A stretch of 64,000 nucleotides of DNA from Myroides albus (GTDB lineage Bacteria > Bacteroidota > Bacteroidia > Flavobacteriales > Flavobacteriaceae). The stretch covers positions 51,280-115,279 of the forward strand of contig NZ_WMJX01000008.1 of the NCBI RefSeq assembly GCF_009711045.1. Reading direction: 5' to 3'. Shown one piece after another: positions 9,594 to 19,084 of the stretch; the first letter of the stretch is position 1; the number at the start of each line of letters is the position of its first letter. Both the position numbers and the translations under genes were made by a program. The notes below the pieces were generated by a model. That model was given only the letters and a program-made list of their open reading frames with translations, did not search any database and was not told the DNA's origin.

Positions 9594-10385
9594 ATGTCAC
9601 AAAATTTAGTAGTGCCTACAATGGCTGAAATGATGGCTCGTGGAGAAACTCCTGAAGTACTATTCTGGGTAGGATGTTCAGGTAGTTTTGATGATAGAGC
9701 TAAGAAGATAACAAAAGCATTTGTCAAAATATTAAATAAAGCGAATGTATCATTCGCTGTTTTGGGAACAGAAGAAGGTTGTACAGGAGATCCTGCAAAA
9801 AGAGCAGGTAATGAGTTTGCTTTTCAAATGCAAGCTATGATGAATATCCAAGTACTTGACGGATATGAAGTAAAGAAGATTGTTACTGCTTGTCCTCACT
9901 GTTTTAATACGCTTAAAAATGAATATCCTGATTTAGGAGGGAAATACGAAGTTGTTCACCATACAGAGTTTCTTAAATCATTGCTTGATGACGGAAGATT
10001 AACTATTGAAGGTGGGCAGTTCAAAGGAAAGAGAATCACGTTTCACGATCCTTGTTATTTGGGACGTGCAAACCAAGTATACGAAGCACCACGTCAGTTA
10101 ATTGAGAAGTTAGATGCAGAACTTGTAGAGATGAAGCGCTCAAGAGCTAATGGTTTTTGTTGTGGAGCAGGTGGAGCACAGCTCTTCAAAGAGCCTGAGC
10201 ACGGAGACAAAGAGGTACACGTTGAACGTACAGAAGAAGCTATCGGGACTAATGCTGAAATTATCGCAGCAGGTTGTCCTTTCTGCAATACCATGTTAAC
10301 TGATGGAGTGAAATTCAAAGAAAAAGAAAGCCAAGTGAAAGTATTAGACGTGGCTGAATTAATTGCGAACGCAGAAGATTTATAA
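9594..10385 (+). CDS. (Fe-S)-binding protein with CCG domains
   Basis: The 263-residue product begins MSQNLVVPTMAEMMARG at the ATG at 9594; an upstream TTG at 9570 is less likely. It contains cysteine-rich CCG domains typical of HdrB, GlpC and LutA: EEGCTGDPAKRAG plus TACPHCFNTLKNEYP in the first half, and FHDPCYLGR, FCCGAGGAQ and GCPFCNTM in the second. These domains bind a noncubane or cubane Fe-S cluster and often handle two-electron thiol or hydroxyacid chemistry. It lies 57 bp after its membrane partner and 4 bp before the next gene. Substrate is unknown. Confidence 0.85.
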   Translation: MSQNLVVPTMAEMMARGETPEVLFWVGCSGSFDDRAKKITKAFVKILNKANVSFAVLGTEEGCTGDPAKRAGNEFAFQMQAMMNIQVLDGYEVKKIVTACPHCFNTLKNEYPDLGGKYEVVHHTEFLKSLLDDGRLTIEGGQFKGKRITFHDPCYLGRANQVYEAPRQLIEKLDAELVEMKRSRANGFCCGAGGAQLFKEPEHGDKEVHVERTEEAIGTNAEIIAAGCPFCNTMLTDGVKFKEKESQVKVLDVAELIANAEDL

Positions 10386-10389
10386 CATT

Positions 10390-10875
10390 ATGTACACTCC
10401 AATAGATCAAATGCCAGATCATTCTCGAATCTGGATATATCAATCAAATCGCAAATTCTCGGATGAAGAAGTCCAAGAAATTGAAAAAACACTACAAGCT
10501 TTTGTAGAGGAATGGGTGGCTCATGCTACTCCTTTGACTGCTTCTTTTGAAGTAAAATACAATCGCTTTATTATCTTGGCTGTTGATCAAGATATGCACG
10601 CTGCTTCTGGATGCTCTATTGATGCTTCAGTGCGTGTAATTCAAGAGTTTGAAGCAAAATATAATGTGGATTTACTAGATAAAATGAATGTTACATATAA
10701 GACAGGAGATTTTATCGCATTTAAAACATTAATTGAATTTAAACAATTAGTTAAGTCAAAAGCTGTATCTGCTAACACAATCGTTTTTAACAACTTAGTT
10801 AACGACCTTGGAGAATACAGAGAATTTTGGGAGGTTCCAGCGAGCGAAAGTTGGCACAGTCGCTTTTTTAAGTAA
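10390..10875 (+). CDS. Conserved hypothetical protein (small flavobacterial family often labelled ABC transporter ATPase)
   Basis: The 161-residue protein starts at the ATG at 10390 (MYTPIDQMPDHSRIWIYQS), only 4 bp after the Fe-S gene, so it is cotranscribed with it. It is soluble, lacks a Walker A motif, and contains an AASGCSIDASVRVIQEFE segment and a conserved SESWHSRFFK tail. Such proteins are, from memory, labelled ABC transporter ATPase in flavobacterial genomes, but nothing here supports ATPase activity. Its tight link to the Fe-S oxidoreductase pair suggests a supporting role such as assembly, but that is only inference. Confidence 0.75.
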   Translation: MYTPIDQMPDHSRIWIYQSNRKFSDEEVQEIEKTLQAFVEEWVAHATPLTASFEVKYNRFIILAVDQDMHAASGCSIDASVRVIQEFEAKYNVDLLDKMNVTYKTGDFIAFKTLIEFKQLVKSKAVSANTIVFNNLVNDLGEYREFWEVPASESWHSRFFK

Positions 10876-10906
10876 ATAGTATTTTTTAAATTTACAAATA
10901 TCAAAG

Positions 10907-10940
10907 AATCATCATCAATCTTTTTGATGATGATTTTTTT
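10907..10940 (+). terminator. Terminator after the Fe-S operon
   Basis: AATCATCATCAA and TTGATGATGATT (with a short T loop) form a strong hairpin followed by a T run, 31 bp after the preceding stop codon. Confidence 0.88.
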
Positions 10941-10961
10941 TATGAGCAAATAAAACGACTA

Positions 10962-13841
10962 ATGAAAAAATTAACACTGTTAGCACTGCTGTTCTCGACG
11001 TTAGGCTGGGGGCAGTCAAAGGATTATTCCTATCAAAAAACACAATGGGTAGATAGCGTTTACAACACTTTGAGTTTGGAAGAGCGCATTGGACAACTCT
11101 TTATGGTTGCCGCTTACTCTAATCGTAATGAATCTCATGTACAAAGTCTTGAATCACTGGTAGAGAATCAACATATTGGAGGTTTGATTTTCTTTCAAGG
11201 TGGTCCTGTAAGACAAGCCAAGATGAATAATCGTCTACAGAGTTTAAGCAAATTGCCTATGCTCGTTGGTATTGATGGGGAGTGGGGATTAAGTATGCGT
11301 TTAGACTCGACTTATAAGTTTCCCTACAATATGACGTTGGGGGCTGTGCAAGATATGGATCTTATTTATAAAGTGGGCAAGGCTATGGCCATACAGGCAA
11401 AGCGCTTAGGTATGCAGTTTAATTTTGGTCCTACAGTGGACATTAATACCAATTCAAAGAATCCTATCATTGGCGTTCGCTCTTTTGGTGAAACACGAGA
11501 TATCGTGACTGATCGCGCTATTGCTTTTACAGAAGGGTATCAAAGTGAGGATGTATTTGCTACAGCTAAGCATTTTCCAGGACATGGTGATACTTCTGTG
11601 GATTCACACCACAAGCTTCCTGTCGTTAACTTTGATAAAAACCGCTTACACAAAGTTGAACTTTATCCTTATCGCAAACTGATAGAACACAACCTTAGCA
11701 GTGTGATGGTTGCTCATTTGAATCTTCCCGCTTTAGAACCTGACGATAATATTCCAAGTTCTCTGTCTTATAATGTGGTAACTAAGTTGTTAAGAGAGGA
11801 AATGGGCTTTGAAGGGTTAATCTTTACAGACGCTCTAAATATGAAGGCAGCGTCGAACTATGCAAAGCCAGGAGAAGTTGATTTAGCCGCTTTCAAAGCA
11901 GGTAATGATTTGTTGCTTTTCTCAGAGAATGTTCCTGTTGCACTTGATTTAATCAAACAAGCTTATGAAAAAGGGGAGATCACTGAGGAGCGTTTGGCTT
12001 ATTCTGTAAAGAAAGTATTGAGTTATAAGTTTAAATCACATCAAACTTCTTATACTCCTATTGAATTGGATAATTTAGTAGAGGATCTAAATGCAAGTCA
12101 GTACGACGATTTAAATTACGAGTTGTATAACGAGGCAATGACGGTTATCAAAAATGATCATCGTTTACTCCCATTAAGAGAATTAGAAAAACAAAAGATT
12201 GCTTACCTTAAAATTGGAGATGACAAGGGGAGTGATTTTCTTGATTACTTAAATAAATTTGCGGAAGTCAAAGAAATTACCAAAGAAAATTTACATGACC
12301 TCAGTTTTTATACTACTGTAATTATCGGTTATCACAAGGTAGATAATCCTTGGAGAAACCACGATTTTTCTGCAGAAGAAAAGCAGTTAATTCAAACTGT
12401 TGCTTCTAAGAAAAAGACGGTGTTGGTTTCTTTTGCTAAGGCGTATGCCCTTAGTGGAATTACAAATACGGAGAATATCAATAGTATCGTTGTAGGGTAT
12501 CAAAATAACATATTTGCAAATAGGGCAGCAGCAGAAGTAATCTTTGGCTCTATTGGAGCAAAAGGAGAGCTTCCAGTAACGATTAGTTCAAAATATGAAG
12601 TAGGTACTGGAATAAAAACAAAAGCGCTTAAACGCCTTGGTTTTTCAACTCCTGCTAATCAAGGAATGGATGCCGCTACATTGGCTAAAATAGACAGTAT
12701 TGCTAATTATGCTATAGATAAAGAATTGACACCAGGACTTCAAGTGGTGGTGACAAGACATGGAAATGTGGTTTATCAAAAGTCTTTTGGCCACCATACT
12801 TATCAAAAAGACATTGCTGTCAAGGACACTGATTTGTACGACTTGGCATCTCTGACTAAGATATTGGGTTCTTTGCCTGTACTTATTAAAATGTATGATG
12901 ATGGGAAATTGCACATGGACTCAAAGTTAGGTGATTTAGTTCCTGCTTTTAAGGGGACAGATAAGGCTAATATAACCTTTAGAGCACTGATGACTCATCA
13001 GTCTGGCCTTCCAGCATGGATTCCCTTCTACAAAAGTACATTAGATGAAAATGGCAAACCTGATTTGACTATTTACAACTACTTTGTAACGGCGGGATTC
13101 CCTGTGCAAGTCTCAGAAAATTTATTTATTAGAAAGAATTACGATGCTGAGATTTTAAGACAAATTGCCGAGTCTAAGTTAAGTCCTAAAGCCAATTATA
13201 AATACAGTGATTTAGGCTTTATTGCTTTAAAAAGTTTTATTGAGCGCAAATATGAGGAACCTTTGGACCAGGTTGTAACTTCTGAGTTCTATGCCAAGAT
13301 GGGAGCCAATAGATTAACTTACCTTCCTCTGAGAAGATTTGATTTAAGTGAAATTCCACCAACCGAAGAAGATAGTTATTATCGCTATACAACAGTACAA
13401 GGTTATGTACATGACATGGGAGCTGCGATGCAAGGAGGAGTAGCTGGGCATGCTGGATTGTTTGGTACAGCATTGGATGTAGCTAAGATGATGCAAATGT
13501 ATTTGAACCAAGGAGAGTATGGAGCAGAGCGTTTTTTCTCAGAAGAGACTTTTCACGAGTTTAATGATTGTGTATATTGTTCAAAGGGAAATCGCAGAGG
13601 AATTGGTTTTGACAAGCCTCAAGAAGCAGGTAAACCTGGCCCTACATGTGGCTGTGTGTCTATGACGAGTTTTGGCCATACTGGATTTACAGGTACGATG
13701 ACCTGGGCTGATCCAGAAAAAGACCTGGTTTACGTTTTCTTGTCTAATAGAACTTATCCAGATAGCAATGTCAACAAGCTGTCTAAAGAGAACATCAGGG
13801 AGAAAATACAAGAGATAATCTATCAATCTATTGTTGAATAG
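10962..13841 (+). CDS. Exported GH3 beta-N-acetylglucosaminidase (NagZ-like) fused to a beta-lactamase-type serine hydrolase
   Basis: The 959-residue protein has a signal peptide (MKKLTLLALLFSTLGWGQ), a family 3 glycosidase domain (about 30-370), a linker resembling the GH3 C-terminal domain (about 390-560), and a class C beta-lactamase/DD-peptidase-like domain (about 575-950). GH3 evidence is KHFPGHGDTSVDSHH (Lys203-His217, the NagZ catalytic loop) and FTDALNMKA with the nucleophile Asp290. The serine hydrolase has SLTK (Ser630, Lys633), YSD (748-750) and HTG (906-908), the three expected motifs. It probably acts on peptidoglycan in the periplasm, trimming GlcNAc and peptide parts. The fused architecture is, from memory, common in Bacteroidota. 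Confidence 0.9.
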   Translation: MKKLTLLALLFSTLGWGQSKDYSYQKTQWVDSVYNTLSLEERIGQLFMVAAYSNRNESHVQSLESLVENQHIGGLIFFQGGPVRQAKMNNRLQSLSKLPMLVGIDGEWGLSMRLDSTYKFPYNMTLGAVQDMDLIYKVGKAMAIQAKRLGMQFNFGPTVDINTNSKNPIIGVRSFGETRDIVTDRAIAFTEGYQSEDVFATAKHFPGHGDTSVDSHHKLPVVNFDKNRLHKVELYPYRKLIEHNLSSVMVAHLNLPALEPDDNIPSSLSYNVVTKLLREEMGFEGLIFTDALNMKAASNYAKPGEVDLAAFKAGNDLLLFSENVPVALDLIKQAYEKGEITEERLAYSVKKVLSYKFKSHQTSYTPIELDNLVEDLNASQYDDLNYELYNEAMTVIKNDHRLLPLRELEKQKIAYLKIGDDKGSDFLDYLNKFAEVKEITKENLHDLSFYTTVIIGYHKVDNPWRNHDFSAEEKQLIQTVASKKKTVLVSFAKAYALSGITNTENINSIVVGYQNNIFANRAAAEVIFGSIGAKGELPVTISSKYEVGTGIKTKALKRLGFSTPANQGMDAATLAKIDSIANYAIDKELTPGLQVVVTRHGNVVYQKSFGHHTYQKDIAVKDTDLYDLASLTKILGSLPVLIKMYDDGKLHMDSKLGDLVPAFKGTDKANITFRALMTHQSGLPAWIPFYKSTLDENGKPDLTIYNYFVTAGFPVQVSENLFIRKNYDAEILRQIAESKLSPKANYKYSDLGFIALKSFIERKYEEPLDQVVTSEFYAKMGANRLTYLPLRRFDLSEIPPTEEDSYYRYTTVQGYVHDMGAAMQGGVAGHAGLFGTALDVAKMMQMYLNQGEYGAERFFSEETFHEFNDCVYCSKGNRRGIGFDKPQEAGKPGPTCGCVSMTSFGHTGFTGTMTWADPEKDLVYVFLSNRTYPDSNVNKLSKENIREKIQEIIYQSIVE

Positions 13842-13877
13842 TTTGTATGAATTGAAATATCAAATGAAATAATCTGC

Positions 13878-13911
13878 AAAGAGGCTAAAAGTGACTGCTT
13901 TTAGCCTCTTT
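13878..13911 (+). terminator. Terminator after the GH3 fusion gene
   Basis: AAAGAGGCTAAAAG and CTTTTAGCCTCTTT form a perfect long stem around a short loop, with T-rich sequence after it. Confidence 0.9.
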
Positions 13912-14155
13912 CTATTTGGTTTAGTATTTAACTTAAAGACAATGAAGTAAGCTTATATGGGATAAGATGTCTTTTTCTGATTTTGACCAGGTTTGTTTAT
14001 GTTAAATTAAGCCCTTCATGTATGGTATTTTGAATTGCCTAAATCATTGTTTGACTGTTAAAAAAGGTATACACGTAAAAAGTAGAAAGTTAAAACGAAC
14101 GAACTTTTAAATATTAGAATTATCTTTAAGGATTCAAAATAAGTACAAACACAAT
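13912..14155. other. Intergenic stretch upstream of bshA, nothing distinctive
   Basis: AT-rich non-coding DNA between the preceding terminator and bshA. I see no open frame of note, no clear consensus promoter and no repeat; it presumably holds the bshA promoter. Confidence 0.5.
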
Positions 14156-15292
14156 ATGAAAATAGCCATCGTATGCTATCCAACCTTTGGAGGGAGTGGT
14201 GTTGTAGCCACAGAATTAGGGTTGGAACTAGCAAAGAGAAACCACGAAGTGCATTTTATCACTTATAGTCAACCTGTTAGATTGGCACTTTTAAACCCCA
14301 ATATATTTTACCACGAAGTAAACGTTCCAGAATATCCTTTGTTTCACTATCAGCCTTATGAATTAGCTTTATCGAGCAAATTAGTCGATATGGTTAAGTT
14401 GTTTAAAATTGATGTGTTACATGTGCATTATGCTATTCCTCACGCTTATGCGGGATATATGGCTAAGCAAATGCTAAAGGAGCAGGGAATAGACCTGCCA
14501 ATGATTACTACATTGCATGGAACTGATATTACCCTGGTAGGGAATCACCCTAATTACAAAACGGCTGTTAGTTTCAGTATCAATAGTTCAGACTACGTTA
14601 CTTCCGTTTCAGAATCGCTTAAACAATCTACGCGTTGTTTGTTTGAAACAGAAAAAGAAATACACGTTATTCCAAACTTTATCGAAGTTAAGGAGTTTGA
14701 CTGCGATGATACACCGTGTAAGCGAAGCGCTATGGCTGATAAAAATGAGGTTATCATTACACATATCAGCAACTTTAGAAAGGTAAAACGCATAGAAGAT
14801 GTAGTTTCTACCTTCTATGGTATTCAAAAGCAAATGCCTGCCAAATTGATGCTTGTTGGAGATGGTCCTGAAAAGGAACGCGCAGAGCGCCAGGCACTTG
14901 AATTGGGTATTTATGACAAGATTATTTTCTTTGGAAATAGCAATGAAATTGAGCACATCTTATCTTACTCAGATTTGTTTCTATTGCCTTCGGAAACAGA
15001 GAGCTTTGGTTTAGCCGCCTTAGAGGCCATGGCTATGGGGGTACCTGTTATTTCAAGTAATACCGGTGGTTTACCAGAAGTCAACGAGCATGGCGTTTCA
15101 GGTTATTTAAGTAATGTTGGTGATGTTGAAGACATGGTAGCTAACGCCCTTAAAATACTTAAAGACCAAGATACTTTATGTCAGTTCAAAGAGAATGCGC
15201 GTAATGTTGCCAAGAAATTCAGCATTGACAAGGTATTGCCACTGTATGAAGATATTTATACCGCTGCTCTTAACAAGTCGAGAAAAGGTTAA
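14156..15292 (+). CDS. bshA: N-acetyl-alpha-D-glucosaminyl L-malate synthase (bacillithiol synthesis)
   Basis: BshA joins UDP-GlcNAc to L-malate, the first step of bacillithiol synthesis. The 378-residue GT4 glycosyltransferase begins MKIAIVCYPTFGGSGVVATE with the characteristic glycine-rich donor loop, has HVHYAIPHAYAGYMAK and TTLHGTDITLVGNHP (malate/substrate side), NFRKVKRIEDVV, and the GT-B retaining signature PSETESFGLAALEAMAMG followed by PVISSNTGGLPE that holds the nucleotide sugar. These segments are specific to BshA rather than to generic glycosyltransferases. It is monocistronic, ending at its own terminator; bshB and bshC are not in the window. Confidence 0.93.
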   Translation: MKIAIVCYPTFGGSGVVATELGLELAKRNHEVHFITYSQPVRLALLNPNIFYHEVNVPEYPLFHYQPYELALSSKLVDMVKLFKIDVLHVHYAIPHAYAGYMAKQMLKEQGIDLPMITTLHGTDITLVGNHPNYKTAVSFSINSSDYVTSVSESLKQSTRCLFETEKEIHVIPNFIEVKEFDCDDTPCKRSAMADKNEVIITHISNFRKVKRIEDVVSTFYGIQKQMPAKLMLVGDGPEKERAERQALELGIYDKIIFFGNSNEIEHILSYSDLFLLPSETESFGLAALEAMAMGVPVISSNTGGLPEVNEHGVSGYLSNVGDVEDMVANALKILKDQDTLCQFKENARNVAKKFSIDKVLPLYEDIYTAALNKSRKG

Positions 15293-15350
15293 CTTATACC
15301 TGGACGCAAGTCTTTTTACATGGGATTAAACTTATTTGTAAATGATATAG

Positions 15351-15381
15351 TATGGGATTAGGAAACTAATCCCATTTTTTA
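15351..15381 (+). terminator. Terminator after bshA
   Basis: ATGGGATTAG and CTAATCCCAT flank a GAAA loop, followed by TTTTTT. It lies about 60 bp after the bshA stop. Confidence 0.92.
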
Positions 15382-15466
15382 TTATTAAAATGTCTCCAAG
15401 AATTTTGGCTGATATTATTAACTTTGGTAAGAATACTAAACCGTATAGTATAAAAAACACATCACT

Positions 15467-16225
15467 ATGAAAACTGTAGAAGAATTACAAAGGGATATTC
15501 AAAAACCCATTACAAAATTTATCACTGGTGGCTTTAGACCAGAGAATACGATAGAAGAATCGTGGTTGGGAAAAGTTACTGTTTTTGGATCGGAGCAAGG
15601 AATTCCTTTAGACGCAGTTGGTAAACCCATGATGGCTTTAGCTCAGTTTTATTTACCAGCTTTGCCGTATGTTCCAGAAGCAGTGAGATCTACAAAGGTT
15701 TTGACCGTCTTTGTATCCATGAATACCTTGGAACCTTTGGAGCCTATGGGCAAGAATTGGCTAATTCGCGAATATGAAGATTTGAGTATGACCGAAATTA
15801 AAACTTTGACAAATGAACAATCTTATATCAAACCTTTCCCTTTAAAAGCTGTGTTTGAAGACAACGACTGTGCACTATGGGACGGAGGAGGACTTACATT
15901 TGAGCAAGAAGCTCAGGTGTTAGAATTGGAACGAGAAGGTATTATTAATAGTTATTACGATATATCGAATCATCATTATCAGACTAAGTTTGGCGGTTAT
16001 CCTTCTTATTGTCAACCCGGAATAGGTATAGGAGGAGAGTATGAATATTTTTTTGATGATCAGTGTGAGGATATTCATACACAAGGCTTTGGAGAAGGTT
16101 ATGAATTTGTTTTTCAGATTTCTTCTGATGAGAAAGCTAATTTTAATGTAGTAGATGGCGGTAGTTTAATGTTTGCTAAAAATAAGGAAACAGGGGATTG
16201 GACTATGTATTACGATTTTTATTAG
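15467..16225 (+). CDS. DUF1963 (YwqG-like) family protein
   Basis: A soluble 252-residue protein with no signal peptide. Features of the DUF1963/YwqG family are an early SWLGKVTVFGSEQGIP segment followed by MMALAQFYLPALPYVPEA, the late KFGGYPSYCQPG turn, and the C-terminal FVFQISSDEKANFNVVDGG strand pair (the family hallmark Q-I-x-S-D ... D-G-G). Function of the family is unknown. A -7-like TAACTTTG lies at 15419-15426, about 40 bp upstream, but without a well-placed TTG. It is flanked by terminators and appears monocistronic. Confidence 0.75.
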   Translation: MKTVEELQRDIQKPITKFITGGFRPENTIEESWLGKVTVFGSEQGIPLDAVGKPMMALAQFYLPALPYVPEAVRSTKVLTVFVSMNTLEPLEPMGKNWLIREYEDLSMTEIKTLTNEQSYIKPFPLKAVFEDNDCALWDGGGLTFEQEAQVLELEREGIINSYYDISNHHYQTKFGGYPSYCQPGIGIGGEYEYFFDDQCEDIHTQGFGEGYEFVFQISSDEKANFNVVDGGSLMFAKNKETGDWTMYYDFY

Positions 16226-16272
16226 TCTTAATTTAATGAGTGATTAGATTTAACTGTACATGCACTTGCTAC

Positions 16273-16310
16273 AAAGAGTTGATTTCATAGAGAAGCAGCT
16301 CTTTTTTTTA
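16273..16310 (+). terminator. Terminator after the DUF1963 gene
   Basis: AAAGAGTTG and CAGCTCTTT pair (one G-U) around a 17-nt loop and run straight into a T tract. Confidence 0.75.
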
Positions 16311-16464
16311 ATTGAAAGTATACGAGTTAGTATAAGGTTTCTTGTTGGGTTGTTGTATGTGAGTATTTTATTTATTGTATATTTTATTTAAGATTACTTA
16401 GGTTATTGTATTAAATTTATAGTTGTTTTTCAATAGGGTTAAGTAAAGACTAAAATAGAAGATA

Positions 16465-18045
16465 ATGAATATTGAGCAAGTTAAACATTTTTTTGTAAGT
16501 GAAGCAAGACGCGAAAAACGCATTGTTCTTCGAAATACAATTATAATTGGAAGTATCATATGTATAGGAATTGCAATTTTGTTATTCTTTACCCGTGATT
16601 TTATAGTCGATTATTTTGTTAGTTCAGCAGTAAAGAAAGGGGATAAAGAGGGAATAGAACGCTATATACCATGGATTGTCATTGTGTCTTTACTAATTGT
16701 TGTTTACTTTAGTGTTAGGGCATCTTTAAGGAGAGAACATACTGTTGACAAGGTTTTTAAACTATTGGAAAAAGGGGAAAAAGCTGTCGTATTAAGTGAA
16801 GAAAGAAAAAGTCTGACCAATCTGTTTTTATTTGTTGTAACACTTAAGTTTGATCCTATTATCTATCTCAGTTTAGAACTAAATGGAGGAGTATATACAT
16901 TGCCTATTCAAATAAATGTGATTACTGATGTCAAGCGTTTTTTTGAATTTGGTCAACAAAAGGACTATGACAAACTGATGGATACAATGTATGGTAATCC
17001 TTCGGATACTCAAGCAGCAGCAGAGCAAATGAACGAGGAATTTACAAGCGATGTAGTGTTAAAGCCAATTACTGAGTTTAGAGCTTATTTTTCTCAAAAT
17101 TTTGGTTTGGAAATCAAGGCGATGGAACAGCAACGAAAGGCCAGTAAACGCAAGATTTTATTGGTTTTAGGAGTACTGATTGTTTCAGCATTGGCTTATG
17201 TTGCTGTGTATCAATTGGCAGACCGCAGTTTTAAGGATACCTATAATACGGTGTTTATCTTTGGAGTATTACTTATTTTAATTGTAGTGATTCGCTTTTT
17301 GTTTGCGAAAAAGAAGACAGGACAAAATACCACAGCAAAAGCGACTCCCCCTTTAGATTATACGGCTTTCAAAGAGATAATGCTAACTCGATTGGCACAC
17401 TATATTCATCCAAGTTATTCTTATTTTGAAAAGGGATATATTGGTTTGCCAGAAGTATTACATGCTGGTATATTTCAACCCAAATCGTACAGCATTCACG
17501 GTGGAGATCAATTTGTCGGTCATTACAACGGGGTACCTTTTCAGTCCTGCGTCTTATCGCTAAGTTATCGTCCTACGTTGTCAAGAAGCAAGGATCCTGA
17601 GGAAGAAGTATTTCAAGGAACATTCTTCGTAGCGAAGTTTCCCAAGAAGTTTAGTGCTAATATGTTGATTGTTCCCAACAAGAGTATCTTGAATCGCTTT
17701 GTAGAAAATTGTATTGGCAACTATCTCAATACTGATGGAGAAGTTGCCATCTTGAAAGATGCTGAGTTTCAAAAGGCCTTTACAGTATATTGTGACGATC
17801 AGCTTGCTGCGCGTAGTATATTAACGCCTTCTTTCATGCAAAAATTAAGACAATTAAATCTTCACAATAAGGGAAGTTTGTATTGTAGTATCAATGGCAA
17901 TAATATTGCGATTGCAGCCAATATTGGCAATAAGTATAAATCTACAGGCGATATTTTTAATACAACACAATTAGATCAAAACTTCTTAGATGAGATTTAC
18001 GAAGACTTAACTAAGCATTTAAGTGTGATAGATGCTTTGAAATAA
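16465..18045 (+). CDS. DUF3137 domain membrane protein
   Basis: A 526-residue protein with two N-terminal membrane helices (about 21-45 and 67-85), a cytoplasmic segment, two more helices (about 228-250 and 260-280), and a soluble C-terminal region. That region, from YTAFKEIMLTRLAHYIHPSY through HGGDQFVGHYNGVPFQSC and FQGTFFVAKFPKKF, matches the DUF3137 pattern, in which a repeated phrase about fitting, expanding or evaluating a ligand-like groove recurs. Function is unknown. No partner genes are adjacent; the next gene is on the opposite strand. Confidence 0.7.
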   Translation: MNIEQVKHFFVSEARREKRIVLRNTIIIGSIICIGIAILLFFTRDFIVDYFVSSAVKKGDKEGIERYIPWIVIVSLLIVVYFSVRASLRREHTVDKVFKLLEKGEKAVVLSEERKSLTNLFLFVVTLKFDPIIYLSLELNGGVYTLPIQINVITDVKRFFEFGQQKDYDKLMDTMYGNPSDTQAAAEQMNEEFTSDVVLKPITEFRAYFSQNFGLEIKAMEQQRKASKRKILLVLGVLIVSALAYVAVYQLADRSFKDTYNTVFIFGVLLILIVVIRFLFAKKKTGQNTTAKATPPLDYTAFKEIMLTRLAHYIHPSYSYFEKGYIGLPEVLHAGIFQPKSYSIHGGDQFVGHYNGVPFQSCVLSLSYRPTLSRSKDPEEEVFQGTFFVAKFPKKFSANMLIVPNKSILNRFVENCIGNYLNTDGEVAILKDAEFQKAFTVYCDDQLAARSILTPSFMQKLRQLNLHNKGSLYCSINGNNIAIAANIGNKYKSTGDIFNTTQLDQNFLDEIYEDLTKHLSVIDALK

Positions 18046-18090
18046 GGTGATTAAGTACGGGTGTTTACACCGTTTCACTTTAGCAGTAAA

Positions 18091-18258
18091 TGAAGTGATT
18101 TTTTAGTTTATTGGCTTGAGTATTTCAGGTAAATCACTTTCAATACTGATTTTGTTATTGTCGTTTAGCAAGTTTAGTGGCAGTGGCTACTCTATTTGTT
18201 TAGCCTATAAAATAGAAAGAGCTCTTTTCTGATTTACAAAGAGCTCTTTTGCATATTT
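18091..18258. other. Hairpins between convergent genes
   Basis: AGTGATTT near 18091 can pair with AAATCACT near 18131, and the self-complementary AAAGAGCTCTTT occurs twice, separated by a short spacer, at about 18217-18252. The second pair probably acts as a terminator for one or both of the convergent genes. Confidence 0.5.
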
Positions 18259-18276
18259 TAATATTAGGTTATCGTT

Positions 18277-18981
18277 TTACTTCGCGTAGATAATCATGCT
18301 TGGATTGAAAGCTTTAGTATTGTATAAGGATGTTCGATGCAAGGTGTTATTAATTGGATAAAAGAATTGTATATCTGCGACCATTACTTCAAATTTTTCT
18401 TCCTCCACCATAGAAGGACAAGTCCAAGTTGTTTCTTGCACAATGGGTTGTTCTCTATTGAACTCAATAGATACTTGTCTTACTTCATCAGCGTCTTTTG
18501 TCAGTCGATCACCAGCTTGTATAGCTATAAGATAAAGGCGTATCAATGCTTGTGTACATCCTTTTGGAAAGTCAACCTGTTCTTTGGGAACAAAGGCCGG
18601 AATATATGCTGTGAGTCTGTTTTCGGTAGTAGTTACTGAAATTGGATTCAAAAAGGTGTCTTTGAACATGGTGTTGTTGTTAAATTCAAATCCACTTAAA
18701 TCGCCAAAGTTGACATTGTGCAATGTTCTTTGCTCTAATGGCTTAGTTGTATCCTTGTGTACAATGCGAATTAGTTGTCCCAATAAACGAGAATGCATAT
18801 AACTATCATGCAGATTGTTTAAATGTGATTCAATATGACAACGAATATAGCGTATAGCACTTGATAGTTTTCGCAGTACTGGGGCATTTTTATTCTTTGT
18901 CTTGTCTAGTTTAGACCGTTCCGGTTTGGTCTGAAAGATGAGTTGACCTCTAAATTCTCGGTAGTATCCTGGACCTACCAA
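18277..18981 (-). CDS. Hypothetical protein, possibly 5'-degraded
   Basis: I do not recognise this protein. From the TTG at 18981 it is 234 residues, soluble, with no signal peptide. The frame is open for about 30 codons further upstream (to a TGA near 19044) and that extension (ILTAKNQLKG then LVGPGYYREF) reads like genuine coding sequence, yet contains no ATG, GTG or TTG. The start therefore may be atypical or lost. The body has a basic helix-rich N-terminal part and a beta-rich C-terminal part ending FNPSMIIYAK. The dispersed 11-bp-unit repeat lies immediately upstream. Confidence 0.5.
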   Translation of the reverse strand: MVGPGYYREFRGQLIFQTKPERSKLDKTKNKNAPVLRKLSSAIRYIRCHIESHLNNLHDSYMHSRLLGQLIRIVHKDTTKPLEQRTLHNVNFGDLSGFEFNNNTMFKDTFLNPISVTTTENRLTAYIPAFVPKEQVDFPKGCTQALIRLYLIAIQAGDRLTKDADEVRQVSIEFNREQPIVQETTWTCPSMVEEEKFEVMVADIQFFYPINNTLHRTSLYNTKAFNPSMIIYAK

Positions 18982-19084
18982 GCCTTTTAATTGATTTTTT
19001 GCGGTTAGAATAGCCTTTGTTAATAGTTTTAAATGATTGGTTTTGATTAGTTTATATCAATAATTGTGCCCATGTGATCGAATG

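Noticed and set aside
10390..10875. Accepting the common label ABC transporter ATPase
   Set aside because: The protein has no Walker A, signature or Walker B motif and is too short for an ABC ATPase.
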